Origin: Nonomuraea harbinensis
Lineage (GTDB): Bacteria > Actinomycetota > Actinomycetes > Streptosporangiales > Streptosporangiaceae
Reading direction: 5' to 3'
NCBI RefSeq assembly: GCF_019396385.1
Contig: NZ_JAHKRN010000050.1
Span: 1 to 64,000, forward strand
Length of the DNA: 64,000 nt
Shown here: piece by piece, positions 8,625-16,902 of the stretch
Numbering within the stretch: position 1 is the first letter of the stretch
Layout: every line of letters begins with the position of its first letter
Position numbers and translations under genes: made by a program
The notes under the pieces: generated by a model
Told to the model about the DNA's origin: nothing
Seen by the model: only the letters and a program-made list of their open reading frames with translations
The model's database searches: none

Positions 8625-9843
8625 CGCCGCTCCTCTCCGTCGCCGTCACGTGGTGTGCTGGGCGATGCGGCGCTCGGGTCGCCGAACGCCTCCCGCCATG
8701 GATAGGTCCGCCGCTGCCCTCTGGCACGGTCCTGTCCGGTTGGGGTGCTTGTCGCGGTGGTGTCTTGTGTGCGTGGGGTGTGTGGTTCGGCGGCGCGGTC
8801 GTGTGCCGTTGGAGTGCGTGTCTCGGTGGCGTGGTCCGGTCCGGGATGGACGTCGGTTTCGGCGTCCTGGTGTGGTTCGCGCGGGCCGTCGCCGGCTGGC
8901 TCGCCGACATCGCTGTCCGTACGAGGGGAGCCGGGCCCGGCGCTCGCCGGCCCGTCGGCGGAAGCCTCGGAGTCGTCCTCGTCATGCCCCGGATGCTCAT
9001 CGTTCGCAGGCGAAGGCGTGAGGGCGTCGGTCTCGCGGGTCTCCACCGCCTCACCTGGTACGGACGCGGTCTCGTGCAGAGGATCCGGGGAGGGGTGGGC
9101 GGCTTGCGACGGTGACGGAGCCATGCCGGAGGTACCTGCCGGGGGATACGTGACCTCTGCAGGGGCCGTTGCCGTACGTAAGGAAGAGACGGCTTCTGGA
9201 AGAGACGTGGGGGATCGGTCCATCGTGGGCCGGGCGGCTGGCGGCGGAGATGTGGTGGCGGTTGGATCCAGCGCGGGGTGGGTGTTCTCAGGCGGGGAGA
9301 CGGTGGAGGCCGTCTCGGGTCGGGCGGCTGGCGGCGGGGATGGGGTGGCGGTGGGGTCCACCGCGGGATGGGGCTCCGGCGAGGAGACAGCGGGGGCCGT
9401 CTCGGGTCGGGCGGCTCGCGGCGGAGGTGGGGTGGCGGTGGGATCCAGTGCGGGGTGGGTGGTCTCCAGCGGGGAGACGGCGAGGGCCGTTTCGGGTCGG
9501 GTGGCTTGGGATGTGGTGGCGGTGGGATCCGCCGGGAGATGAGTGGTCTCCGGAGGGGAGACGGTAGGGGGCGTTTCCGGTCGGGTGGTTTGGGGCGGGG
9601 ATGTGGTGGGGGTCGGGTCCGCTGGGGGTTGGGTGGTCTCCCCCGGGGATGCGGTGGGGGTGGGGGCCTTGGTGGGTTCGGTGGCCTGCGGCTGAGATGT
9701 GGGAGCGGTGGAGTCCGTCAGGGAGTGGGGGGTTTTCGGAGGAGATGGGGTGGTGGGGGAGTGGTCTGCTTGAGGTTGGGGGACTGAGTCCGGTGGGGAG
9801 GTTCGAGCGGGGGGAGGCGGAGGGCTGAGGGTAGTTCGTGGGG
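8612..9843 (-). CDS. Pro/Thr/Ser-rich repeat tail, probably displaced by a frameshift from the gene at 9718-10848
   Basis: This minus-strand frame encodes about 410 aa dominated by imperfect repeats of the type ETTHPALDPTATPPPP-ARPET, then an acidic, non-repetitive end (SDVGEPAGDGPREP; RTYPWREAFGDPSAA). It has no usable start codon downstream of 9843, and upstream it only shadows the neighbouring gene in another frame. The simplest reading is that it is the C-terminus of the 10848 gene, separated by a one-base slip near the C tracts at about 9810-9850. The slip could be a real frameshift, slippage or assembly error. Triplet bias is consistent with coding in this frame. Function unknown; mucin-like, perhaps a surface stalk. 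Confidence 0.5.
9180..9720. repeat. Degenerate tandem repeats encoding Pro/Thr-rich peptide
   Basis: About seven degenerate units of roughly 80-90 bp recur here. On the plus strand each contains a gtggggtccaccg or gtgggatcc core followed by a gtgg(t/g)ctcc..gggagac block and gggtcgggcggct. In the minus-strand frame they encode repeated P-T-A-T-x-P-P blocks. The units differ by short indels that are multiples of three, which argues that the frame is under selection. Confidence 0.75.
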
Positions 9844-10848
9844 GAGGACCTTGGTGTGCCAGTCCGCTACCCGGGCTTCCACCTCGTGGAGGATCCGGCC
9901 TAGCTCGTCGCGCCCCGAGATGCCGAGCCGGGTCTCGCCGGTGGGTTCCATGGCGATGACCTCGCCCTGCCAGAGCGGCGGGATCTCCTCCCGGCGCGGG
10001 TGGGTCTCCATGACGCCGCTCCGGTAGGCGGCGATGATCTGCTCGGCCCGCGCGTGCACGGCCTCCACCTCGTGGTCGTGCTCGACCAGGGCGTTCTCCC
10101 ACTCCTGCGCGTACTGGCCGATGCGGGCGCCGGCGCGCTGCACGCTCTCCTGGCTCTCCCGCACCGCGTCCCGCCGCCGCGCCTCACCCCGCCTCCATCG
10201 GGCCTCGGCGATGGAGATGAACGCGTCCTCCTCGTAGGGAGCCGCCGGGCGCCCGCCGCGATCACCGTACGATCCCGCCGCACGTGCCCCTGAGCCACCG
10301 TACGGTCCTGCTGCGCGTGCCCCAGAGTCACCGTACGGTCCCGCGGAATAGGGGTCTGGCGGATCGCCGTACGGTCCCGGCGGGTCAGGTGGCGGATCGC
10401 CGTACGGTCCCGGCGGGTCAGGTGGCGGATCGCCGTACCGTCCCGCCGGTTCAGGTGAAGGCCTGGAATCTGGCGGATTGCCGTACGGTCCTGCGAAATC
10501 GGGTGAAGGCCTGGAACCTGGCGGATACGGATCAGCGGGTGGGCCGGGGTGGCCGTTGGGTGGGGGCTGGGGGAGGAGGTCGGTGCGGCTGAGTTCCAGG
10601 AGGATCGCTTCCCGGGCGGCCAGGGACTGGTCGAGTAACTCGCCGCGCCGGGCGGCCAGCCGGCGGCCGGCGTCGGCGATCTGCTCGCGGGCGCGGGCAC
10701 GTACCTCGGCGACGAACGGGGGCCGGCTCTCGGGGTCGGTGAAGGTCGTCAGCGGGTGTCGCCGGGCGTCGCGCATGCCCTGCCGGCGCGCCTCCTCACG
10801 CTCGGCCAGCGGGTCGCCCCGCTTGAACAGCCGCGACAAGAACGCCAT
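9718..10848 (-). CDS. Low-complexity coiled-coil/PPGPYGD-repeat protein, function unknown
   Basis: The first part looks genuine: MAFLSRLFKRGDPLAEREEA and a long charged helical stretch (residues 1-90). A proline/glycine repeat region follows (about 100-200, units such as PPGPYGDPPPD and ARAAGPYGGSG). A second conserved-looking helical domain (about 205-345; AGARIGQYAQEWENALVEHD, then PPLWQGEVIAMEPTGETRLG) comes next. After residue about 335 the sequence becomes proline-rich and ends in a frame whose last 40 residues look unlike normal coding, while the alternative frame continues as a long P/T-rich tail to 8612. The protein therefore may be truncated by a frameshift. No family recognised; start ATG 10848. 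Confidence 0.7.
   Translation of the reverse strand: MAFLSRLFKRGDPLAEREEARRQGMRDARRHPLTTFTDPESRPPFVAEVRARAREQIADAGRRLAARRGELLDQSLAAREAILLELSRTDLLPQPPPNGHPGPPADPYPPGSRPSPDFAGPYGNPPDSRPSPEPAGRYGDPPPDPPGPYGDPPPDPPGPYGDPPDPYSAGPYGDSGARAAGPYGGSGARAAGSYGDRGGRPAAPYEEDAFISIAEARWRRGEARRRDAVRESQESVQRAGARIGQYAQEWENALVEHDHEVEAVHARAEQIIAAYRSGVMETHPRREEIPPLWQGEVIAMEPTGETRLGISGRDELGRILHEVEARVADWHTKVLPHELPSALRLPPLEPPHRTQSPNLKQTTPPPPHLLRKPPTP
10263..10500. repeat. Seven CCGTACGG-centred direct repeats inside a coding region
   Basis: The palindromic octamer ccgtacgg, usually followed by tcc, appears about seven times (near 10263, 10300, 10327, 10371, 10402, 10433 with one change, and 10481). The best two units are near-identical over about 31 bp (10371 and 10402). 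In the protein they encode the GPYGD repeats. The same CGTACG core is the hallmark of the intergenic array at 57.2-57.8 kb. Confidence 0.8.
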
Positions 10849-10923
10849 CCGGCTCCTCCGGCTCAGAGTCCCTGAGTCCCCAGCCTAAACGCTCCCCTCG
10901 CGGAAGCCGGGGTGCCGGAGGAA

Positions 10924-10963
10924 ACGCGAAAGGCGGGGCCGTGAGGGCGGCCCCGCCTTTCGC
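10924..10963 (-). terminator. Perfect 17-bp stem hairpin terminator
   Basis: A perfect inverted repeat with arms 10924-10940 and 10947-10963 and a 6-nt loop lies 10 bp after the stop of the DUF5941-like gene. The stem is GC-rich with an AAAGG/CCTTT outer part and no clear U tract, as usual in actinomycete terminators. It should end transcription of the phospholipid pair. Confidence 0.85.
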
Positions 10964-10973
10964 GTAGGGGAGA

Positions 10974-11693
10974 TCAGGCTTTCTCGGCCTCGCCGGCGGC
11001 CTGCTCCAGCGCGTCCTCGGGGGACTGCTCCAGGTCCTGCTCGGCGTCGGCGGCCGCCTGGGCCGACGCCTTGTCCAGGCGGACCCAGCTCGTCACGCTC
11101 TCGACGGCGAACAGCACGAACAGGTAGGCCGTCAGCACCGCCAGCACCGGCGTGACCAGGCCGAACGCCGCGCCCGCGCCGATGATGAGCAGCCGCAGCT
11201 CCCAGCCGAGCCCGGCGTAGAACACCCAGGCCGGCGGCCAGATGCTCTGCCGGGTCCGGTAGACGGTGTCGTAGGTGTGGTAGCCGACCACGTACACCAG
11301 CACGAACAGCAGCCACTTCGGCGCCCCCGCCGCGAGGCCGACCACGATCATGGCGAGGAACTCGGCGGCGCGCAGCAGCGGCGGCGTGAGCCAGTCGAAG
11401 CGGCCCAGGTGGTCGCGCGGCGCGGTCGGCAGCACCAGCAGCAGCACGATCAGCGACGGCAGCAGCATCGTGAAGCCCGGCTGGACCAGGCCGGTCACCG
11501 TGACGGCGATGACGGCCAGCAGCGCGGCCAGCGTGGCGGGGACCGGCGGCAGGCCCTTGCCGAGCCTGCCCGACAGCACGTGGACGAGGGGACCGTCGTC
11601 GCGGTAGGCGAGCAGGCGGGCGGTCTGGATGCGCCGGCGCTCCTCGTCGGGGTCCGGCGTGGGGGTTGCGGCGGCCTGCGGCTGGGTGATCAT
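10974..11693 (-). CDS. DUF5941-like polytopic membrane protein
   Basis: A 239-aa membrane protein with about five to six hydrophobic helices between residues 45 and 205 (VPATLAALLAVIAVTVTGLV; LPSLIVLLLVLPTAP; KWLLFVLVYVVGYH; ELRLLIIGAGAAFGLVTPV), a TYDTVYRTRQS motif and an acidic Ala/Glu/Gln tail. It resembles the DUF5941 module often fused or adjacent to actinobacterial CDP-alcohol phosphatidyltransferases. It overlaps the upstream transferase by 4 nt, so the two are translationally coupled and probably form one complex or pathway step in lipid headgroup synthesis. A strong hairpin follows it. Confidence 0.8.
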   Translation of the reverse strand: MITQPQAAATPTPDPDEERRRIQTARLLAYRDDGPLVHVLSGRLGKGLPPVPATLAALLAVIAVTVTGLVQPGFTMLLPSLIVLLLVLPTAPRDHLGRFDWLTPPLLRAAEFLAMIVVGLAAGAPKWLLFVLVYVVGYHTYDTVYRTRQSIWPPAWVFYAGLGWELRLLIIGAGAAFGLVTPVLAVLTAYLFVLFAVESVTSWVRLDKASAQAAADAEQDLEQSPEDALEQAAGEAEKA

Positions 11694-13222
11694 GCGAGCG
11701 ACCTCATGAGGCGTCCGGTGAGAGTGTAAACGGCGGCGACGGAGCCCCAGATCACCAGCGTGAGGAAGGTAATGCGGGCGTCGAAGAGCGCAGCGGTGAT
11801 CGCGATGGCCGCGAACCGCTCGCCGATGGGGAACACGATCATTTTACGCGCCCAGTGGACCGCGCGGTACTTGCCGGCCTTGGACCACATCTTGAGCATG
11901 CGCTTGACGCCACTGCTCTGCTCGACCTTGCGGCGCTCCAGGGCCTGGCGCAGGTCACGGTCGTCGCGGGCGTCGAGCGCCAGCGTGGGCAGCTTGGCCG
12001 GGGGCTTGCGGCGGTTGGAGATGCCGAAGGAGAAGTCGAGCAGGTGGCGCACGGACTGCAGGCCGAGGGCGGCCAGCGCGAAGATCCAGATGTCGTCGCC
12101 GCCGTTGCCCGCCACGACCCAGCCCACGGCCAGCCCGGCGAAGACGACGTACTCCTTGAACCGGTCGAACGTGGCGTCGAGCCACGCCCCCAGCACCCCG
12201 AACTTGCGGGCGTAGCGGGCGACCTGGCCGTCGACGCAGTCGAACACGAAGGCGAAGTAGATCAGCAGCCCGCCGGCGATCATCCACGGCCGCTGGCCGG
12301 TGGCGAAGCAGGCGGCGGCGGCCACGCCGAGGGCGATCGAGATGAGCGTGACCTGGTTGGGCGTCAGCCCCCGCCGGGCCGCCCAGCGGGCGATGAACCG
12401 GGAGTAGGTCGAGACGAAGTAGGTGGTGAAGAAGCCGTCGGCGCCCTTGACCGCGTTGTTGAGCCTGGCGCGGTCCTCGTCGAAGCCGGACATCTCGACG
12501 GCGGCCTCGTTGGCCTGCTCCTGGGAGGTGACGCGGCGGTAGAACAGGTCGCGGCGGCCCCGGATGCCGACCGACACGCCTTTGCGCACCAGGCCGAAGG
12601 CGATGATCTGGACCAGGTCGTCGTCGTCGCCGAAGGCGGACGCCATCGCGGCCAGCTCGCGGCAGGTCTCGGCGAGCATCGGCGCGTTGCGCGCGCTGAT
12701 GTACATCGGGCCGAGCAGCACGGCGTTGGGCCTGGTCACCAGGTGGGTGGCGGTGCCGACCGAGATGACCCGGGTCTTGCCGATGCGGGAGCGGACCGGC
12801 AGGCCCTCCACCTCGTTCATGCCGATCTCGGGCTCGGCCTCCGCTATCGGGACGTTACCGTTGAGCTGGTCGTCCTCTGTCTCCTCGCCCTCCTCTTCCG
12901 CCACCGGGCGCGGCTCCTTGGCGACGAGGACCAGCGCGCCGCGCTTGGTCTTGTTGATCTGGTAGATCAGCTCGTCGTGGATGACCGAGTTCTCCGGGAT
13001 GATGAACAGGGGCTCGGTCGCGGACTCCGCGACCTCCGCCAGTGCGCGCAGGGCGGCGGCCACGTCGCCGGAGCCGATCGTGGCGGGCGTCGGGTCCATG
13101 GTGAGGACCTGGTTGCGCAGTCGCTCCGCGACGGTGGGATTGCCGGGAAGTGCGGCGAGCCTCAAGCCGGTCGGAGCGGTGTCGGGGCCGGGTGAAGAGC
13201 CCAGCAGGACCACGCGGGTCAT
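11690..13222 (-). CDS. CDP-alcohol phosphatidyltransferase family protein with N-terminal extension
   Basis: A 510-aa membrane enzyme. Residues 1 to about 240 are a soluble extension of unknown role that reads like a degenerate nucleotidyltransferase (MTRVVLLGSSPGPD, GTATHLVTRPNAVLLGPMY). The C-terminal part holds the CDP-alcohol phosphotransferase motif D-G-x2-A-R-x8-G-x3-D-x3-D, seen as DCVDGQVARYARKFGVLGAW then LDATFD, with hydrophobic helices around it. Such enzymes transfer a phosphoalcohol to or from a CDP-activated lipid; phosphatidylinositol phosphate or a related lipid is likely, but the acceptor is not visible in sequence. It starts at ATG 13222, divergent from recO. Confidence 0.85.
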   Translation of the reverse strand: MTRVVLLGSSPGPDTAPTGLRLAALPGNPTVAERLRNQVLTMDPTPATIGSGDVAAALRALAEVAESATEPLFIIPENSVIHDELIYQINKTKRGALVLVAKEPRPVAEEEGEETEDDQLNGNVPIAEAEPEIGMNEVEGLPVRSRIGKTRVISVGTATHLVTRPNAVLLGPMYISARNAPMLAETCRELAAMASAFGDDDDLVQIIAFGLVRKGVSVGIRGRRDLFYRRVTSQEQANEAAVEMSGFDEDRARLNNAVKGADGFFTTYFVSTYSRFIARWAARRGLTPNQVTLISIALGVAAAACFATGQRPWMIAGGLLIYFAFVFDCVDGQVARYARKFGVLGAWLDATFDRFKEYVVFAGLAVGWVVAGNGGDDIWIFALAALGLQSVRHLLDFSFGISNRRKPPAKLPTLALDARDDRDLRQALERRKVEQSSGVKRMLKMWSKAGKYRAVHWARKMIVFPIGERFAAIAITAALFDARITFLTLVIWGSVAAVYTLTGRLMRSLA

Positions 13223-13369
13223 GACTACCTTTCGGCGGTAACGGAGGGGTGAACAGTGGGCAATGCGGAACAGGCGTCAAAGTCTAGTGACGGTTGCGGA
13301 AAGGCGTGTCACACCGCCATGGGAGTAGCACGAAGTGTCGTCACTTTGATACGACCGTAGGATGGCCGG

Positions 13370-14104
13370 GTGAGTCTCTATCGTGACGAGGGCGTGGTCC
13401 TGCGCACGCAGAAGCTCGGCGAGGCCGATCGCATCGTCACGGTTCTGGCCAAGCGCACCGGCAAGATCCGGGCCGTCGCCAAGGGGGTGCGCCGCACCAC
13501 CTCGCGCTTCGGGGCGAGGCTGGAGCCGTTCACCCACGTCGACCTCCAGCTCCACACCGGCCGCACGCTCGACGTCGTCACCCAGGCGGAGACGATCAGG
13601 CCGTACGGCGAGGCGCTGGCGAGCGACTACCCGCGCTACACCGCCGGCACCGCGATGCTGGAGACCGCCGACCGGCTGACCCACGGCGAGAAGGAGCCGG
13701 CCCTGCGGCAGTTCCTGCTGCTGGTGGGCGGGCTGCGCACGCTCGGCGAGGGCGATCACGAACCCCGGCTGGTGCTCGACGCCTATTTCCTGCGCTCGCT
13801 GGCCGTCGCCGGATACGCGCCCGCGCTGGAGGCGTGCGCCAAGTGCCGGGCGCCCGCGATCCGGGCGTTCGCCATCGTGGCGGGCGGCGTGGTGTGCGGG
13901 GCGTGCCGGCCCGCCGGCGCGGCGGTGCCCGCCGGTGAGACGATCGGCCTGATGACGGCGCTGCTGCGCGGCGACTGGGCGACGGCCGACGCGTCCGAGC
14001 AGCGACACCGCAGCGAGTGCAGCGGCCTGGTCGCCGCCTATCTGCAATGGCACCTCGAACACGGGATACGCTCGCTCCGCCACGTAGAAAGGGAGCCCGT
14101 TTGA
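13370..14104 (+). CDS. recO: DNA repair protein RecO
   Basis: The 244-aa RecO acts in RecFOR-type recombinational repair, loading RecA on SSB-coated DNA. The N-terminal OB-fold begins SLYRDEGVVLRTQKLGEADR, followed by IVTVLAKRTGKIRAVAKGVR, which is characteristic. A zinc-binding module lies around residues 158-183 (ACAKC and VVCGACRP). Start is GTG 13370 because the family begins with this motif. The next gene, uppS, overlaps its stop by 3 nt; recO-uppS is a standard actinobacterial pair. Confidence 0.95.
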   Translation: MSLYRDEGVVLRTQKLGEADRIVTVLAKRTGKIRAVAKGVRRTTSRFGARLEPFTHVDLQLHTGRTLDVVTQAETIRPYGEALASDYPRYTAGTAMLETADRLTHGEKEPALRQFLLLVGGLRTLGEGDHEPRLVLDAYFLRSLAVAGYAPALEACAKCRAPAIRAFAIVAGGVVCGACRPAGAAVPAGETIGLMTALLRGDWATADASEQRHRSECSGLVAAYLQWHLEHGIRSLRHVEREPV

Positions 14105-14874
14105 ACGTCCGCCCGCCGACACCCCATCCGTCCGGCGCGACCCCGCCGCCGATCCCGCGTGAGCTGGTGCCCCGCCACGTGGCCATCGTCATGGACGGCA
14201 ACGGCCGGTGGGCCAAGGCCCGCGGGCTGCCCCGCACCGAGGGGCACAAAGCGGGGGAGTCGTCGCTGTTCGACGTCATCGAGGGCGCTCTGGAGCTGGG
14301 CATCCCCTACCTGAGCGCCTACGCGTTCTCGACGGAGAACTGGAAGCGCTCGCCCGACGAGGTGCGCTTCCTCATGGGCTTCAACCGCGACGTGATCCGC
14401 CGCCGCCGCGACGAGCTGCACGCGATGGGCGTGCGGGTGCGCTGGGCGGGCAGGCCGGGCCGGCTGTGGAAGAGCGTGATCTCCGAGCTGCAGTCCGCCG
14501 AGGAGATGACCCGGGCCAACCGCAAGCTGACGCTGCAGTTCTGCGTCAACTACGGCGGCCAGGCCGAGATCGTCGACGCGGCACTCAGGCTGGCCGACGA
14601 CCTCCAGGCGGGCCGGGTCAAGCGGTCCAAGGTCGACGAGAAGGTCTTCGCCCGCTATCTCGACGAGCCCGAGATCCCGGCCGTCGACCTGTTCGTGCGC
14701 TCGTCGGGCGAGCAGCGCTTCTCCAACTTCCTGCTGTGGCAGTCGGCCTACGCGGAGATGGTCTTCCTCGACCGGCTCTGGCCCGACTTCGACCGCAGGG
14801 ACCTGTGGGAGGCGTGCGAGATCTACGCCAAGCGCGACCGGCGTTACGGCGGAGCTCTGCCCAACCCGGTCTAA
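14101..14874 (+). CDS. uppS: Isoprenyl transferase (undecaprenyl/decaprenyl diphosphate synthase)
   Basis: A 257-aa Z-type prenyl chain elongase making the polyprenyl carrier for cell-wall synthesis from farnesyl diphosphate and IPP. Signature motifs are VAIVMDGNGRWAKARGLPRT (P-loop-like site with the catalytic Asp), LSAYAFSTENWKRS, and the C-terminal DLFVRSSGEQRFSNFLLWQS, then AYAEMVF. I take the TTG at 14101 as the start, because GGGAG lies 5 bases upstream and TTGA overlaps the recO stop. Longer in-frame starts lie inside recO. Confidence 0.95.
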   Translation: MNVRPPTPHPSGATPPPIPRELVPRHVAIVMDGNGRWAKARGLPRTEGHKAGESSLFDVIEGALELGIPYLSAYAFSTENWKRSPDEVRFLMGFNRDVIRRRRDELHAMGVRVRWAGRPGRLWKSVISELQSAEEMTRANRKLTLQFCVNYGGQAEIVDAALRLADDLQAGRVKRSKVDEKVFARYLDEPEIPAVDLFVRSSGEQRFSNFLLWQSAYAEMVFLDRLWPDFDRRDLWEACEIYAKRDRRYGGALPNPV

Positions 14875-14903
14875 CCGTTCCCCGCGCGGGGAACTCTTCC
14901 CGC

Positions 14904-15389
14904 ATGCGGCGACTCGCCTGGCACACCGCGCTGATCATCGCGGCCTACTACGTGGTGCCCCTGCAGGAGGACCAGCCCGACTGGGTGCGGTTCCTGCGGG
15001 TGGCCTGCGTGATCGCCGGTCTCGCCCTGGTGTGCTGGAGCGTCGTGAGGGAGGCCAGGCAGCAGTCGGCCGGCGACGAGGGCGGGCTGACCCCGGCCAC
15101 GCTGGCGCTGATCACCGTGGCGGGCGTGGTGCTGTTCGCGCTCGCCGACTACAACGTGGCCTACTGGCGGGAGGGGGAGTTCGCGGGCCTGGAGACCAGG
15201 ACGGACGCGCTCTACTTCGCGGTCTCCACGCTGGCCACCGTCGGTTTCGGCGACGTGCACGCGCAGGGTCAGCTGGCCAGAGGGCTGGTGCTGGTGCAGA
15301 TGGCGTTCAACCTCATCGTGCTCGCCACCGCCGCGACCCTGCTGACCGGCAAGCTCAAGGCGGGTCAGGCGCGGCGGCGGGCGCGGTAG
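14904..15389 (+). CDS. Two-TM potassium channel-type protein
   Basis: A 161-aa integral membrane protein with four hydrophobic stretches. The last two flank a pore helix and the selectivity filter TLATVGFGDVHAQG (TVGFGD, as in K+ channels). The first pair (YYVVPLQ region and VACVIAGLALVCWSVV) may be extra helices, so the unit resembles small Ion_trans_2 channels. No cytoplasmic RCK domain is present. ATG 14904 is the start; the Shine-Dalgarno is weak. Its 3' end overlaps the convergent CGNR gene by 25 nt. Confidence 0.88.
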   Translation: MRRLAWHTALIIAAYYVVPLQEDQPDWVRFLRVACVIAGLALVCWSVVREARQQSAGDEGGLTPATLALITVAGVVLFALADYNVAYWREGEFAGLETRTDALYFAVSTLATVGFGDVHAQGQLARGLVLVQMAFNLIVLATAATLLTGKLKAGQARRRAR

Positions 15390-15913
15390 GCGGCGACGTG
15401 CATGCGGTTGCCGCAGGTGCGGCTGTCGCAGTAGACGCGGCTGCGGTTGCGCGACTCGTCGACGAAGACGTGCTCGCAGTCGGGCGCCGCGCAGGTGCGG
15501 AGCCGCTCCCACTCGTCCTCCACCAGCAGGTGGGCCAGGGCGACGCCGCAGTCGGCGGCCAGGTGCTCGGCCAGCGTGGCGTCCGGGGCGAAGTAGTGGA
15601 CGTGCAGCGGATGGCCGTCGTGCTCGGTCAGGCGCGGCGTTATGCGCGTCTCGGAGAGCAGCCCGTTGAGCAGGCGCACCGCCGTCGGCTGGTCGGCCGC
15701 GGTGAAGACGCGGTAGAACGCCTCCCGTATCATCCGGACCTGGCCCAGATCACGCGCGGTGAGCCCGCCCAGACCGCTGACCTGCCGCCCTTCGACGAAG
15801 GACTGCAGCTCGGTCAGAGTGGCGAGCCGGTCTTCGCCGCCCGTCGACGGGGAGGTGTTGACGAGCTCGACGACGGTGCCCAGGGAATGCTGCATGTCAT
15901 GGCCAAAGGGCAT
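15365..15913 (-). CDS. CGNR zinc-finger (ABATE-domain) protein, likely regulator
   Basis: A 182-aa protein with an N-terminal ABATE-like helical domain (residues 10-125; VELVNTSPS, LTELQSFV) and a C-terminal CGNR zinc finger: RTCAAPDCEHVFVDESRNRS followed by YCDSRTCGNRMHVAAYRARR. The family (formerly DUF1470) is presumed to be transcriptional, and the finger may bind DNA. ATG 15913 has AGGAGT upstream at 4-5 nt, which decides the start against an upstream ATG at 15994 that would overlap the divergent transporter gene. It probably controls the divergent EamA transporter. Confidence 0.87.
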   Translation of the reverse strand: MPFGHDMQHSLGTVVELVNTSPSTGGEDRLATLTELQSFVEGRQVSGLGGLTARDLGQVRMIREAFYRVFTAADQPTAVRLLNGLLSETRITPRLTEHDGHPLHVHYFAPDATLAEHLAADCGVALAHLLVEDEWERLRTCAAPDCEHVFVDESRNRSRVYCDSRTCGNRMHVAAYRARRRA

Positions 15914-15984
15914 GTTGACTCCTGTCGGGGCCGGTTCTAGCGTGGTCGCAGCGTATCTCTCCCACGGGGGGCCTGGGATTTCCG

Positions 15985-16902
15985 ATGAGTTCACACCGCC
16001 GAATCGTGCTGATCGCGATCGCAGGCGCTCTGATCATTTCCACCTCCGGGCCGCTCGTCCGGCTCGCCGACGTGGCGCCGGCGACCTCGGCGATCTTCCG
16101 GTGCGCGTACGCGATCCCGCCCCTGATCGTGCTCGCCACGCTGGAGCGGCGCCGGCGCGGGCCGTTCAGGGGCAGGCCCCGCCTGCTGGCGTGGGTCGCG
16201 GGCCTGATGTTCGCGCTCGACCTGTTGTTCTGGCACCACTCGATCGCGTACGTGGGCGCCGGGCTGGCCACCGTGCTCGGCAACCTCCAGGTGTTCATCG
16301 TGGCGTTCGCCGCCTGGGCGATCTTCCGTGAGCGGCCGTCGCGCGCCCTGATGGCGGCCACCCCGGTGGTGTTCGGCGGCGTCGTGCTGATCTCCGGCGT
16401 GTTCGACCGGGCCGCGTACGGCGTCGACCCGGTGCTCGGGGTGGTCACCGGCGTCGCCACGTCGCTCTCGTACGCGGCCTTCCTGCTGCTCATGAAGAGC
16501 GCCTCCGACCGCTCGGCGGCGCCGCTCGCGCACGCCACCGTCGTGGCCACGCTCGCCATGACGGCGCTCAGCCCGGTCTTCGGCGGCGCCGACCTCACCG
16601 TCAGCTGGCCCGAGCACGGCTGGCTGCTGGTGCTCGCGCTCGGGCCGCAGGTGCTCGGCTGGTCGCTCATCACGTACTCGCTGCCCCGCCAGCCCGCCGC
16701 GCTGACCGCGCTGCTGCTGCTCGTCCAGCCGATGACGACGGTCGGCCTGTCGGCGGCCGTGCTCGGCGAGCGTCCGTCGGCGCTGCAGCTCGCGGGCTGC
16801 GCGGTGGTCGTGCTGGGCGTGCTGTGGGGGTCACGTCGCGATCAGCCCGCCTCCGGCGGCTTGGAGCAGGACGAGCAGGTGCCGAAGACCTCGACGGTGT
16901 GA
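15985..16902 (+). CDS. EamA/DMT family transporter
   Basis: A 305-aa inner-membrane protein with ten predicted helices arranged as two EamA repeats (residues about 8-140 and 150-280), for example AWVAGLMFALDLLFWHHSIA and ALTALLLLVQPMTTVGLSAA. Such drug/metabolite transporters export amino acids, metabolites or drugs; the substrate cannot be read from sequence. It is divergent from the CGNR regulator with 71 bp between them. Its last 20 codons overlap the 3' end of the convergent zur gene. Confidence 0.9.
   Translation: MSSHRRIVLIAIAGALIISTSGPLVRLADVAPATSAIFRCAYAIPPLIVLATLERRRRGPFRGRPRLLAWVAGLMFALDLLFWHHSIAYVGAGLATVLGNLQVFIVAFAAWAIFRERPSRALMAATPVVFGGVVLISGVFDRAAYGVDPVLGVVTGVATSLSYAAFLLLMKSASDRSAAPLAHATVVATLAMTALSPVFGGADLTVSWPEHGWLLVLALGPQVLGWSLITYSLPRQPAALTALLLLVQPMTTVGLSAAVLGERPSALQLAGCAVVVLGVLWGSRRDQPASGGLEQDEQVPKTSTV

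Noticed and set aside
14208..14900. Alternative plus-strand frame overlapping uppS that would extend the potassium channel
   Set aside because: The overlapping part is Arg/Gly-rich shadow of uppS; the channel alignment starts at ATG 14904.
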